Positions 33,666-44,204 of a DNA stretch of 60,000 nt are shown in pieces. Made by a program: the position numbers and the translations under genes. The DNA lies in the NCBI GenBank assembly GCA_949358305.1, contig OX442317.1, forward strand, positions 16,250,491-16,310,490, in the 5' to 3' direction. Origin of the DNA: Strigamia acuminata. Its lineage: Eukaryota; Arthropoda; Chilopoda; Geophilomorpha; Linotaeniidae. Numbering within the stretch: the first letter of the stretch is position 1; each line of letters begins with the position of its first letter. Under the pieces are notes generated by a model. The model was not told where the DNA came from, searched no databases, and saw nothing but the letters and a program-made list of their open reading frames with translations.

Positions 33666-34850
33666 GTTTTGCAAGTTTGCAAACAGCAACAAGAATGATG
33701 TATTTAATAATTGTTTTTGCATTAGATATGTGTTTAATTCGTTTTACCTCGGTTTGTACGGTTCTTGCGCGTAGTGCGCACGTTCAACACGCGGCCACGC
33801 GCGTACATCGCGCGTGTTGCGAGCAGGACGCAACAAAAGTTTGAGAGACTCGCATTTTACCAAGTCCCCAACTTATTTTACAGTTTTAGTTTAGCTTACC
33901 AACTCGCTTGGTAATTTCTGGATCCTGTTTAAGTGTTTCGTCGGGTTTTGAGCCCATAAACCCGTCTTTTTCCTTGGTAAGCGATTGCGTCGTCTGCTCA
34001 GAGCAACTGGCTTTAAGCGGAGATCGCTTACACGAGTCTGGAATGAGCGCTTATCACCGCATTCGGCTCCAGTCTTCGTTTCTCGTTGAAAGTTAGCTTG
34101 TTGATTCGGGTTTTGGGCGACATTGACTAAAAAGACCTCGGGAATCGTTCCCACCACTCGGTTTAGTCGTTTTCGAGACCCACAACCTCGAAAACGAAGT
34201 TAGAAGTGGCTCAAGGCCACTAGCGTGTCTGGCAGATAGCCATTTTGGTGATTTACGGGCGTCGGGCCCTTGTTCTTTGTTTCCCGCCTTTGCTCCTTTG
34301 TTTTTATTTGGTATTCAAGGTTCCTAAGCCTACAGTAGATTGGGATTAAATTCCCATGAAGATTTATTAAGTATTCATTGGTAAAAACGAATATTTCCGC
34401 CGGCGCGTTTCTCTCATAGGTTTCGGTTCGCTCGAATCTCATTTTTGAGCGACCCAGCGAATGCGCCAAGTTACAGGCGCCAGCTTAGCAGTTTTAGACT
34501 CGTTTTCGACCGTTCTAGTGTCAAAAAACGCGTAGAGCACATTTTGCGACCTTTGGAAGTGCTTTTCCGACACCTAAGTGGTCGGAAAAGTGCTCTTCTG
34601 AGTTAAGACTCCTTTTGGCATTTTAGCGTCAGCATAAGAAATTCCTCAAACTTTTATTGAAATCTCTCAAAAATTTCTAAAATTAATTGAAATTTGTCTG
34701 AAAATTGTCAAATATTGGCAAAAATCTGCAGAAATTTGTCAAATACGCGATCGCATTGCGACAGAAAGTCGTTTACGACTCCAATACGCACCCGTGCGTG
34801 TTTGTATCGCAACACGAAACTCAAACGCGCCACCGCGTTGCAAGACAACC
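33666..34850. other. Unassigned DNA between tandem array and palindrome
   Basis: Homology to the array stops near 33670. No credible gene; short ORFs on both strands lack support. Contains a hairpin TTTTCCGAC/GTCGGAAAA (34563-34589) and a remnant of the AAATTTGTCAAATA words (34680-34745). Confidence 0.5.
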
Positions 34851-34864
34851 AAATTTACAAACGC

Positions 34865-35420
34865 AAACGCGCATTTGAGACAAAAACGAGTTTATTTTAT
34901 TCACTCTCGCTTGATCCCCCTTCATCGCGCCTCGTTGCTCCTGTGAAAAAAATATATGAGAATGCACAGAAATGAACCTTCCAATACTTACATGAAAATT
35001 GGCAACCTTGACACAAAACAGTCTATCGACACTCCCAACACCACCCCGGACATTTTTCGGAAGAGTATGGTCCACCCGGAATTCCCAGAATAGTCACCCC
35101 CAAAATGCGGATTTCGCGGAAGCCAATCCGCGAAAAGGATATCCTTTTCGCGGATTGGCGTCCGCGAAATCCGCATTTCGGGGGAGACTATTCTGCGGAT
35201 TCCGGGTGGACCAAACTCTTCCGAAAAATGTCCGGGGTGGTGTTGGGAGTGTCGATAGACTGTTTTGTGTCAAGGTTGCCAATTTTCATGTAAGTATTGG
35301 AAGGTTCATTTCTGTGCATTCTCATATATTTTTTTTCACAGGAGCAATGAGGCGCGATAAAGGGGGATCAAGCGAGAGTGAAAAAGATAAACTCGTTTAC
35401 GTCTCAAATGCGCGTTCGCG
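34865..35420. repeat. 0.55-kb near-perfect palindrome
   Basis: Centre between 35140 and 35141 in AAAAGGATATCCTTTT. Arms match base by base with few differences out to the GCGCATTTGAGAC / GTCTCAAATGCGCG segments. The same short ORF appears on both strands only because of the symmetry. Confidence 0.93.
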
Positions 35421-35439
35421 ATGGAATACGAACTTGGAA

Positions 35440-36180
35440 TCGACTCCAATACGCGTTCGCGTCGCATACGAACGCATTTACAACTCGTTTTCGACTTTGA
35501 TTAAAAAGGAACAAATATGATTAAAAATCAACAAAAATATACAAAACTTGATAAGAAATGTATAAACATTGATTAGAAATCGACAAAAATCGACTGAAAT
35601 CTGACAATAATCGAATAAAATCGGACAATAATCAATTCAGAATGACAAATAACAATTACAATTGGTAAAAATTGACCAAAAATACAGAAAAATCGATTAA
35701 AAACCAGCAAAAACAAACAGAAAACGATTAAATCAATTAAAAATCAACAAATAACCAAAATTGCCCTCAACACACCCCAACAACCTTCCACCACTCAAAT
35801 TACACCGGAAAAAAACAAATTCAAACCGAAAAATCAACAAAGAATGCCAAAAAAAATATTGCAAACAAAGAGATAAGATCAATTCTCGAGGCAAATTCTC
35901 ACCACAAAACAACGCATCGCCGCCGACATCAACTTTTTAAATTTGAGAAACTCGCGTTTTCACGTGTACCGGTGCAGTACCGGGACCGCGGTACTTGTAC
36001 TGCGGTATACATTTAAGTGTACAGTGCACAACACTACTGTTTATTTTTAATGATCCAATAAATAAAATTTGAAACAAAGTTGAGTGGAATTGTACGTTTC
36101 TCGTATATTAAAGTTTTTATTTTGTTTGTTTCCACTTAATTTTTTTTGTTCCATACTAGAATGGCGATTTGATACTTTTG
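35440..36180. other. AT-rich stretch and diverged reverse copy of the tandem unit
   Basis: 35520-35750 is A-rich with repeated AATCAACAAA-like words and no gene. 35755-35930 and 36010-36180 are reverse copies of the 27060-27400 part of the unit, split by about 80 bp that includes GTACCGGTGCAGTACC and GGACCGCGGTAC. Confidence 0.6.
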
Positions 36181-37715
36181 TAGCTCGAATTCACTTCGTA
36201 AACGTGGTCGGTTTTCATCACGCGTCAATGCGCTCGTGCAATAGTATAGGCGCGCATGGCTTGATGCGCACAAAACTTGCAAAACTTGCACGGAATTTGG
36301 TCAATTTTTGACAAATTTCAGCAGATTTTTGCCTATATTTGACAAATTTCCACTGATTTTTGACAATATTTGACCCAACAACTGCGCCACGTTCCAGGCG
36401 CCGGTTTAGGCATTTTAGACCCGTTTTAGACCGTTTTAGATGGCGAAAACGTTCTCTCCATCATTTTCTACCCCTGGGTGAGGTTTTCAGCGTTCATGAT
36501 TGATGAAAAAGCTGTTTTCTAACTAGCTGTCCCATTGCTAGTTTTGGCGTCAGGTTTTAGCAACCTTCCGATCCGACTCTGTCGTCTGCACGACCTCCAA
36601 GACTGTTTTAGGGTTAATTTGAGTCAAATAATTCATTCTGGGGGTTGTTTTGGGTTTTTTACAAGTGTGTTTTTGTAGTTTTTATTGGTTTCAAACATTG
36701 TCAATTCTTTATACAAGTGTAACTTTCATTTCTCTGTATTTTGAGAACTTTGCATTGCAGCAAAGTTCATTTCTTGCCCCTTAATTATTGTGTAATTGTT
36801 GGTTTTCAAGCCCGTTTTTTAACAATAACTTTATTTGAAGTGCCTATTGTTTCAGGCACGTGCTTCCACGTGCCTTTTATTGTTGAGCAATTTCTTGGGC
36901 AGTTGCGCTCCTGTTGCTAGCATTGCCGCGCGTTCTCCGCGCGCGTACTCGCGCGTTTCGCATCACACACATTCGGGTTCAATGGCCTATCGCGGCGGCA
37001 CATTGTGTGGCATAGCGCGGCACGTTGCAATTACGTGACGTGGCACGTTGCTGTTACGTGACGCGATAGCCAGTATTTAAGCAGGGGATTCCATCATCGT
37101 TTACACAAATGCGCATTGCAACGTGGAGGCGCATTCGAGTCCTTTTCCCAAGCGTTGAAAAAGGACAAAACTCGTATTCGATTCGAAAGCGAATCGAATA
37201 CGATTTTTGTCCTTTTTCAACGCAAAATTGTATTCGACTCGTTTTCGAGTCGAATACGAGTTTTGCCCTTCTTCAACGCGAAATCGTATTCGACTCGTTT
37301 TCGAGTCGAATACGAGTTTTGCCCTTCTTCAACGCGAAATCGTATTCGACTCGTTTTCGAGTCGAATACGAGTTTTGCCCTTCTTCAACGCGAAATCGTA
37401 TTCGACTCGTTTTCGAGTCGAATACGAGTTTTGCCCTTCTTCAACGCGAAATCGTATTCGACTCGTTTTCGAGTCGAATACGAGTTTTGCCCTTCTTCAA
37501 CGCGAAATCGTATTCGACTCGTTTTCGAGTCGAATACGAGTTTTGCCCTTCTTCAACGCGAAATCGTATTCGACTCGTTTTCGAGTCGAATACGAGATAG
37601 TCGATGACCCGTTCCCGGACTTTGACTCGTACGACTCGTATTCGAGATGTATTCGAGATGTATTCGAATCGTATTCGAGTCGTATTCGAGATGGTCGATG
37701 ATTTCCACTCGCTCG
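36181..37715 (-). repeat. Right arm of 1.5-kb inverted repeat
   Basis: Reverse copy of 25526-27060. It shares with the left arm variants that units 1-4 of the tandem array lack, for example AACAGTC where they have AACGGTC, and TTGACCAAATTCC where they have TTGCCCAAATTCC. Confidence 0.9.
37190..37600 (-). repeat. 56-bp palindromic tandem repeat, right array
   Basis: Reverse of the array at 25640-26032, same 56-bp period and same number of units within the accuracy of reading. Confidence 0.9.
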
Positions 37716-39830
37716 TATACGCGTTGTATACGAGCTCGTATTTTGATCGTAATCGTAAACGAATCGTTTACAAGTCGTATACAAGTTGTATACGACGTGT
37801 ATACACCTCGTATACGAACGAAGTTTGTGAAAACACAATTTCCAAATAAGACGTATGTGACTACTATGTGTTTTCATGTCGTAGTAAGTGTCCGGTGGAT
37901 TTTCCAAACTTCGTTCGTATACGAGGTGTATACACGTCGTATACGACTTGTATACGACTTGTAAACGATTCGTTTACGATTACGATCAAAATACGAGCTC
38001 GTATACAACGCGTATACGAGCGAGTGGAAATCATCGACCATCTCGAATGCGACTCGAATACGATTCGAATACATCTCGAATACATCTCGAATACGAGTCG
38101 TACGAGTCAAAGTCCGGGAACGGGTCATCGACTATCTCGTATTCGAGTTGTTACGAGTTCGTATTTTGATCGTATTCGTATTCGAATCGAATTCGAATCG
38201 TATTCGAATCGAATACTAATCGAATTCGAGTCGTATTCGAGATGGTCGATGATTTCCACTCGCTCGTATACGCGTTGTATACGAGCTCGTATTTTGATCG
38301 TAATCGTAAACGAATCGTTTACAAGTCGTATACAAGTCGTATACGACGTGTATACACCTCGTATACGAACGAAGTTTGTGAAAACACAATTTCCAAATAA
38401 GACGTATGTGACTACTATGTGTTTTCATGTCGTAGTAAGTGTCCGGTGGATTTTCCAAACTTCGTTCGTATACGAGGTGTATACACGTCGTATACGACTT
38501 GTATACGACTTGTAAACGATTCGTTTACGATTACGATCAAAATACGAGCTCGTATACAACGCGTATACGAGCGAGTGGAAATCATCGACCATCTCGAATA
38601 CGACTCGAATTCGATTAGTATTCGATTCGAATACGATTCGAATTCGATTCGAATACGAATACGATCAAAATACGAACTCGTAACAACTCGAATACGAGAT
38701 AGTCGATGACCCGTTCCCGGACTTTGACTCGTACGACTCGTATTCGAGATGTATTCGAGATGTATTCGAATCGTATTCGAGTCGCATTCGAGATGGTCGA
38801 TGATTTCCACTCGCTCGTATACGCGTTGTATACGAGCTCGTATTTTGATCGTAATCGTAAACGAATCGTTTACAAGTCGTATACAAGTCGTATACGACGT
38901 GTATACACCTCGTATACGAACGAAGTTTGGAAAATCCACCGGACACTTACTACGACATGAAAACACATAGTAGTCACATACGTCTTATTTGGAAATTGTG
39001 TTTTCACAAACTTCGTTCGTATACGAGGTGTATACACGTCGTATACGACTTGTATACGACTTGTAAACGATTCGTTTACGATTACGATCAAAATACGAGC
39101 TCGTATACAACGCGTATACGAGCGAGTGGAAATCATCGACCATCTCGAATACGACTCGAATTCGATTAGTATTCGATTCGAATACGATTCGAATTCGATT
39201 CGAATACGAATACGATCAAAATACGAACTCGTAACAACTCGAATACGAGATAGTCGATGACCCGTTCCCGGACTTTGACTCGTACGACTCGTATTCGAGA
39301 TGTATTCGAGATGTATTCGAATCGTATTCGAGTCGCATTCGAGATGGTCGATGATTTCCACTCGCTCGTATACGCGTTGTATACGAGCTCGTATTTTGAT
39401 CGTAATCGTAAACGAATCGTTTACAAGTCGTATACAAGTCGTATACGACGTGTATACACCTCGTATACGAACGAAGTTTGGAAAATCCACCGGACACTTA
39501 CTACGACATGAAAACACATAGTAGTCACATACGTCTTATTTGGAAATTGTGTTTTCACAAACTTCGTTCGTATACGAGGTGTATACACGTCGTATACGAC
39601 TTGTATACGACTTGTAAACGATTCGTTTACGATTACGATCAAAATACGAGCTCGTATACAACGCGTATACGAGCGAGTGGAAATCATCGACCATCTCGAA
39701 TACGACTCGAATTCGATTCGTATTCGATTCGAATACGATTCGAATTCGATTCGAATACGAATACGATCAAAATACGAACTCGTAACAACTCGAATACAAA
39801 TCAAAGTCCGGGAAACAAAAATCGACCATC
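37690..39830. repeat. 551-bp foldback satellite, four units, spacer in two orientations
   Basis: Arms rich in CGTATACGA and GAGTCGTATTCGAG flank an asymmetric spacer of about 85 bp that begins GTGAAAACACAATTTCC. The spacer reads forward at about 37828 and 38378 and reversed at about 38935 and 39485. Repeat distance between equivalent points is about 551 bp. Almost everything is inverted-repeat DNA, which also makes meaningless long ORFs on both strands. Confidence 0.9.
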
Positions 39831-39839
39831 TCGTATACG

Positions 39840-40495
39840 ATTCGAAAGCGAATCGAATACGATTTCGCGTTGAAGAAGGGCAAAATTCGCATTCGACTCG
39901 AAAACGAGTCGAATACGAATTCGCATTCGACTCGAAAACGAGTCGAATACGATTTCGCGTTGAAGAAGGGCAAAATTCGCATTCGACTCGAAAACGAGTC
40001 GAATACGATTTCGCGTTGAAGAAGGGCAAAACTCGCATTCGACTCGAAAACGAGTCGAATACGATTTCGCGTTGAGAAAGGGCAAAATTCGCATTCGACT
40101 CGAAAACGAGTCGAATACGATTTCGCGTTGAAGAAGGGCAAAACTCGCATTCGACTCGAAAACGAGTCGAATACGATTTCGCATTCGACTCGAAAACGAG
40201 TCGAATACGATTTCGCGTCGAAGAAGGGCAAAATTCGCATTCGACTCGAAAACGAGTCGAATACGATTTCGCGTTGAAGAAGGGCAAAACTCGCATTCGA
40301 CTCGAAAACGAGTCGAATACGATTTCGCGTTGAGAAAGGGCAAAATTCGCATTCGACTCGAAAACGAGTCGAATACGATTTCGCGTTGAAGAAGGGCAAA
40401 ACTCGCATTCGACTCGAAAACGAGTCGAATACGATTTCGCGTCAAAGAAGGGCAAAATTTGCATTCGACTCGAAAACGAGTCGAATACGAGATCA
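39840..40495 (+). repeat. 56-bp palindromic tandem repeat, third array
   Basis: About eleven units of the ATTCGACTCG/CGAGTCGAAT palindrome with spacer, mostly GCATTCGACTC rather than GTATTCGACTC. Two units lack the spacer (near 39915 and 40185). Confidence 0.9.
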
Positions 40496-40564
40496 TTTTT
40501 TGATCTGGGTCGTGAATGCGTCCGTATGTCACGCGAACGCGTGTTGGAGTCGATTCCGAGTTCG

Positions 40565-40852
40565 TATTCCATCTTGAACGCGCATTGGAGACGTAAACCA
40601 GTTTATTTTACCCACTCTCGCTCGATCCCGCTTCATCGCTCCTTGTCGCTCCTGTGAAAAAAAATACATGAGAATGTGCAGAAATGAACCTTCCAATACT
40701 CACATGAAAATTGACAACCTTGACACAAAACAGTCTATTGACACTCCCAACACCACCCCGGACGTTTTCCGGAAGAGTTTGGTCCACCCGGAATCCCCAG
40801 AATAGTCGCCCCCGAAATGCGGATTTCACGGAAGCCAATCCGCGAAAAGGTT
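40565..40852 (+). repeat. Half copy of the 0.55-kb palindrome
   Basis: Matches 34865-35137 with several substitutions and stops at CCGCGAAAAGG, within three bases of the palindrome centre; TTAAATGGG follows. So one arm alone exists here. Confidence 0.88.
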
Positions 40853-40859
40853 AAATGGG

Positions 40860-41719
40860 TGTTTTTGCACAATTATTTGAAATAAACACGCTTTATAGGT
40901 GTGTCTGTCTGTGGGCTTATTTTGGAACAAGTTGTTGGGGCTGCCGACACTCGTCGGTGCCAGCTGCCCCGCATTCACCGTAGGTGAGGCGCTCGTTGCC
41001 GCAATGGTCGCCGCAATGGTCGCCGGAATGTTCGTGGTGGAGCAGAACACCCGTGGGTGGGAAATACCGTTTCAAATCGATTCAGGAAATTTCGACCGAA
41101 ACCCTCGGATCTCCATGATGGCTCGAAGCGAACGAATTCAAAGTGTATGCAAACTCGTCGAACGCGATTATACAAACTCGCATCGTCTACGATGGTGCAA
41201 CGTGTACTGCGAGTTGAAATTAAAATGGTAAACCGATCGGGGCGTTCGCGATCTTCGACTCAGACGGCACCCAATTCGATAATCTAATTAATCGTTGGGG
41301 CACTCGTCGTGGAATTAGTTCCACTGTCGATAAATCGATTTATATATTTCAAGGACTTTTATTCAACTCCGCTCGAGCGTTTGTGCGCAGGACTTTGTAC
41401 CTGGTCACGTGGCCTGTAATGTAATTTCCCAGAACCGCCACGCCACCCGACGTAAGCCGTGCCCTTCGATGGACGCCAAAGTGTCCATTCGATGCGGATT
41501 TTTGCGTTTCCCGCGTTAAAAGGTGTCCTATAAATTCCGAAACCAAGTTAATCTTGATTTACTTGTCTACGTGGATCTCCCCATATATTTTGTTTTCCAA
41601 TTTCAATGTGGGAAAGTTTGTCGGTTGCAATTTTTCTCGCGCGCACGGCAATCACGAAAAAATCTCCGACGGTAACGCACTCTGACGGTAATTGTTTTAA
41701 ATTAAAAAAAAAAAAAATT
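40860..41719. repeat. Dispersed island repeat, first copy, no accepted gene
   Basis: Contains one copy of the GGGGCTGCCGAC hairpin element (40935-40975), a segment resembling 47160-47250 and others, and a long block from about 41340 (GGACTTTTATTCAACTC ... CCCGCGTTAAAAGGTG ... CATATATTTTGTTTTCC) that recurs diverged at 51090-51430 and 53990-54190. No independent gene. Confidence 0.6.
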
Positions 41720-41937
41720 AGATAGATAGATAGATAGATAGATAGGATAAAAATTAAAACAAAATAAAGAAGGGTTGAATTTCTCGGACCATCATCATTG
41801 TCGCCCAGCAGTCAGTCAGTCTCTTTCTTTCCTTTTTTCTGCACAAAGCAAACGTAAGATCGCGGAAGCGAGACTCGAACCCAGAGTCCACGGCTCCATG
41901 CGGCAGGTAGTCCTGCCCACTCGACCACTCTGGGTCG
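41720..41937 (-). mobile_element. tRNA-derived SINE with (TATC)n tail
   Basis: On the minus strand TGGTCGAGTGG (41917-41927) fits the pol III A-box consensus at every position and GGTTCGAGTCT (41871-41881) fits the B box in 10 of 11, at tRNA-like spacing. A real tRNA is excluded because the 5' acceptor (CCCAGAG) does not pair with the expected 3' acceptor; it pairs instead with CTCTGGG inside. About 120 bp of unrelated body follow, ending in a T/A-rich tail and (TATC)n at 41720-41746. A shorter related A-box segment, TGGTCGAGTGGACGG, is at about 50783-50797 on the same strand. Confidence 0.65.
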
Positions 41938-42249
41938 ATTATAAATTGTGCTAAAATATAGAAAAGAAGAGAAACAGATAAATAAATAAAATAAATAAAA
42001 TAAAGACGTATATTTAATCACCCGATGAGATGTTTTTTTTACAATGAGAAACAAAATATACGCAATATAAACAAACAATACGAGACAATGAGATGGGGGA
42101 TTGTTGTTTTTATCCCATAAGAGTTGTGTCACATCTTTGACAATTGAAAAAAAAAAAAAAATAAATGAATAAATAAAATTAAAAACAAAAACAAAAACTA
42201 AATCAATCAAACAAACAAACAAACGAGAGTGGGAATAAACCGTCTCCTC

Positions 42250-42841
42250 TTATAATTCCATCGAAAGATCGGAACCACCAATTGCCTCTTCAGCGCCTTC
42301 GTCATCATCGTCGTCAACGACATCCTCTATCCAACCCATCGTTCCCTCCATCGCCTTCCACCATTTTTCCTCTGCTTCTTCAAATGTTTTCTCAAATTCC
42401 TCCATCGTCGCCTTCACCATTTTCTTGAGTCTTTGTTCCGTCCTGTCTATCAACTCCTCAATTCTCTCCTCTAGTCCCTCCATCATTTTTTCGACCCTTT
42501 CCTCCGTCGCCGCCATTGTCGTCTCCTGGACCTTCGTCTGTCTTCGACCGAGCGACTGGAGAAAGAGAGAAAAGAACGAATAAAAATAAAAAAAAAAATA
42601 AAAAAAAAAAAAAGGTCAAATAAAAAAGACAAAAGAGTAAATATCGGAATGGGACACATACCCCCTTGATCTTCGTGGGATCATTAGTTTTTCGCTCGCG
42701 TGCATCATGCACGGAACTACTGGCGGCGCTCAAGTTTGGCGTGTGGCTCCACGCCTCCATGAAGTCGATGCGTTCCAAAAGGACGACGGGTGACAGGTGC
42801 GACTTTGTGGACGGCTTTTCTCCTCTCTTTCCTTTTTCCAT
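42250..42841 (-). CDS. Two-exon coiled-coil protein with acidic tail, function unknown
   Basis: Exon 1 42841-42662 (60 codons, ATG at 42841) and exon 2 42555-42250 (101 codons and stop), joined in phase 0 by a 106-bp intron with GGG/GTATGTG donor and TTTCTCCAG acceptor; the product is 161 residues. An acceptor-like TTCACATCGAAG just before the ATG suggests an upstream non-coding exon. The N-terminus is basic (MEKGKRGEKP). Exon 2 encodes a strongly charged heptad-like helix, EERVEKMMEGLEERIEEL and onwards, then DDDDDEG and a short tail. No signal peptide, membrane segment or known domain is visible. The helix may mediate self-association; this is inference from composition. Exon 2 alone could start at MAATEERVE (42516). 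Confidence 0.65.
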
Positions 42842-43003
42842 ATTTTCTTCGATGTGAAAAAAAAGATAAAAATTAAAATCGCAACAAAAAGAACCAAAAC
42901 GTGGGACGTCGAATAAAACATCCGCGCACATATTGTTCGCGCAAGTCTACGCGCGTACATGTACGTGTTGGACGTGGTACATTTGATGCCTACCGCGGAA
43001 CAA

Positions 43004-43131
43004 TGCGAGAAAACACGAGAAAATACGAAGTTCTCGTATTTTCTCGGTTTTACTTCCATTTGGTTAATTCTTACCTTTGGTTTCAATACAATTTATCTTA
43101 TTTCAGAAGTCTGCGAGACACATATAAAAAG

Positions 43132-43163
<32 letters not shown>

Positions 43164-43360
43164 GTTTATTTCTAATTAAATGAGAAAAATCTTATATATA
43201 GGCTTAACCCACCATGCAATAAGAAACAGACGAAAAAATCTTCTTTTTATTCGTGTCTTGTAGTTTTCTGAAATGAGATAAATTGCATTGAAACGTAACA
43301 TAAGAATTAATCAAATGAAAGCAAAACCGAGAAAAAGTGAGAATCTTGTATTTTCTCGTT
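43004..43360. repeat. Imperfect foldback (two arms of about 130 bp)
   Basis: 43010-43140 and 43230-43360 are reverse copies at roughly 80 percent by eye, from CGAGAAAATAC through TTGGTTAATTCTTA to AAAAAGAAGATTTTTT, around a spacer with a long T run. It resembles a MITE or a decayed hairpin-forming insertion. No target duplication was found. Confidence 0.75.
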
Positions 43361-43389
43361 GTACGACAAAGTCGGTTCGCGTTACACGA

Positions 43390-43908
43390 GTTTTTCAAAG
43401 TACCGTGGCCCTGGTACACGATACCGTCTCGGTTTTAAAACGGCACCGCGGTCCCGACGCTCACCTGCCGCAAAAAGCAATGCAGTCCAGGGCCGCGAAC
43501 CGCGTGTAAAAACGCCAACTGACGAGTGTTTACCGGGAAAATGGTTAATTTACCTCTAATCGTTCCACTTGTTCACTTGTTCACGACACGGGGTCCACAC
43601 TACTGATGGCGAGCGCGCGAGTGATTCGACGCGGCATCTGGCGACAACCATGGAATCCCGCGCGTGATGCGACGTTGTTTGTTTATTTTTGTCTATTTTA
43701 TTTATTTATTTGTTTATTTATATATTTATGTTTATTTGTTTATTCATCTATTTGTTTCACGATGCTTTCAAATTTTTATTTTTTTGTAACTCCGCTCACC
43801 AAGCAGCGTCGTTATCGAAATCCGCCATACCTGACCGCTGATTCCGCGCCGCCACGTGCTTCGCTGCTGAGCAAGTTGAAAGTATTTATGCCGTTTATCT
43901 ATTTATCA

Positions 43909-43941
<33 letters not shown>

Positions 43942-44204
43942 CCAATCAACCAATTGACAACGACAACAATTGTTTCAACAATCCGACCATTCGTCCGCTT
44001 GTGTCTAAACGAGTGGAAGCGTGGAGAGGCGCGGAATTCGTCGCCATATTCTCGCTTGCCAGAAATGAAAAGAGAATAATTCGGTTTATCATTGTTTGAT
44101 TGATCTGTGGTTTTATTCACCTTCCTTTCCTTTTCATTGATTGTGTTTTGCTGTTCAATTCTCGTTTGTATTTAATTTACGGTAATCTAATTTTTACATT
44201 TCAG
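43390..44204. other. Region upstream of the exon-repeat gene
   Basis: No supported gene. An open frame from 43606 crosses TTTA and CTAT microsatellites. One stretch, 43795-43873, could be a small exon (frame KQRRYRNPPYLTADS), followed by a possible GTATTT donor, but I could not link it. (CTAT)n lies at 43914-43941. Confidence 0.35.

Noticed and set aside
34821-35520. Same short protein (VDRLFCVKVANFHVS) on both strands
   Set aside because: An effect of the palindrome, not two genes.
41860-41937. Functional tRNA gene
   Set aside because: A and B boxes are present but the acceptor stem does not form and the T stem is poor; a SINE head fits better.
42458-42931. 157-codon unspliced minus ORF
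   Set aside because: It reads through a T-rich intron; the spliced two-exon model fits donor, acceptor and phase and continues into the coiled-coil frame.
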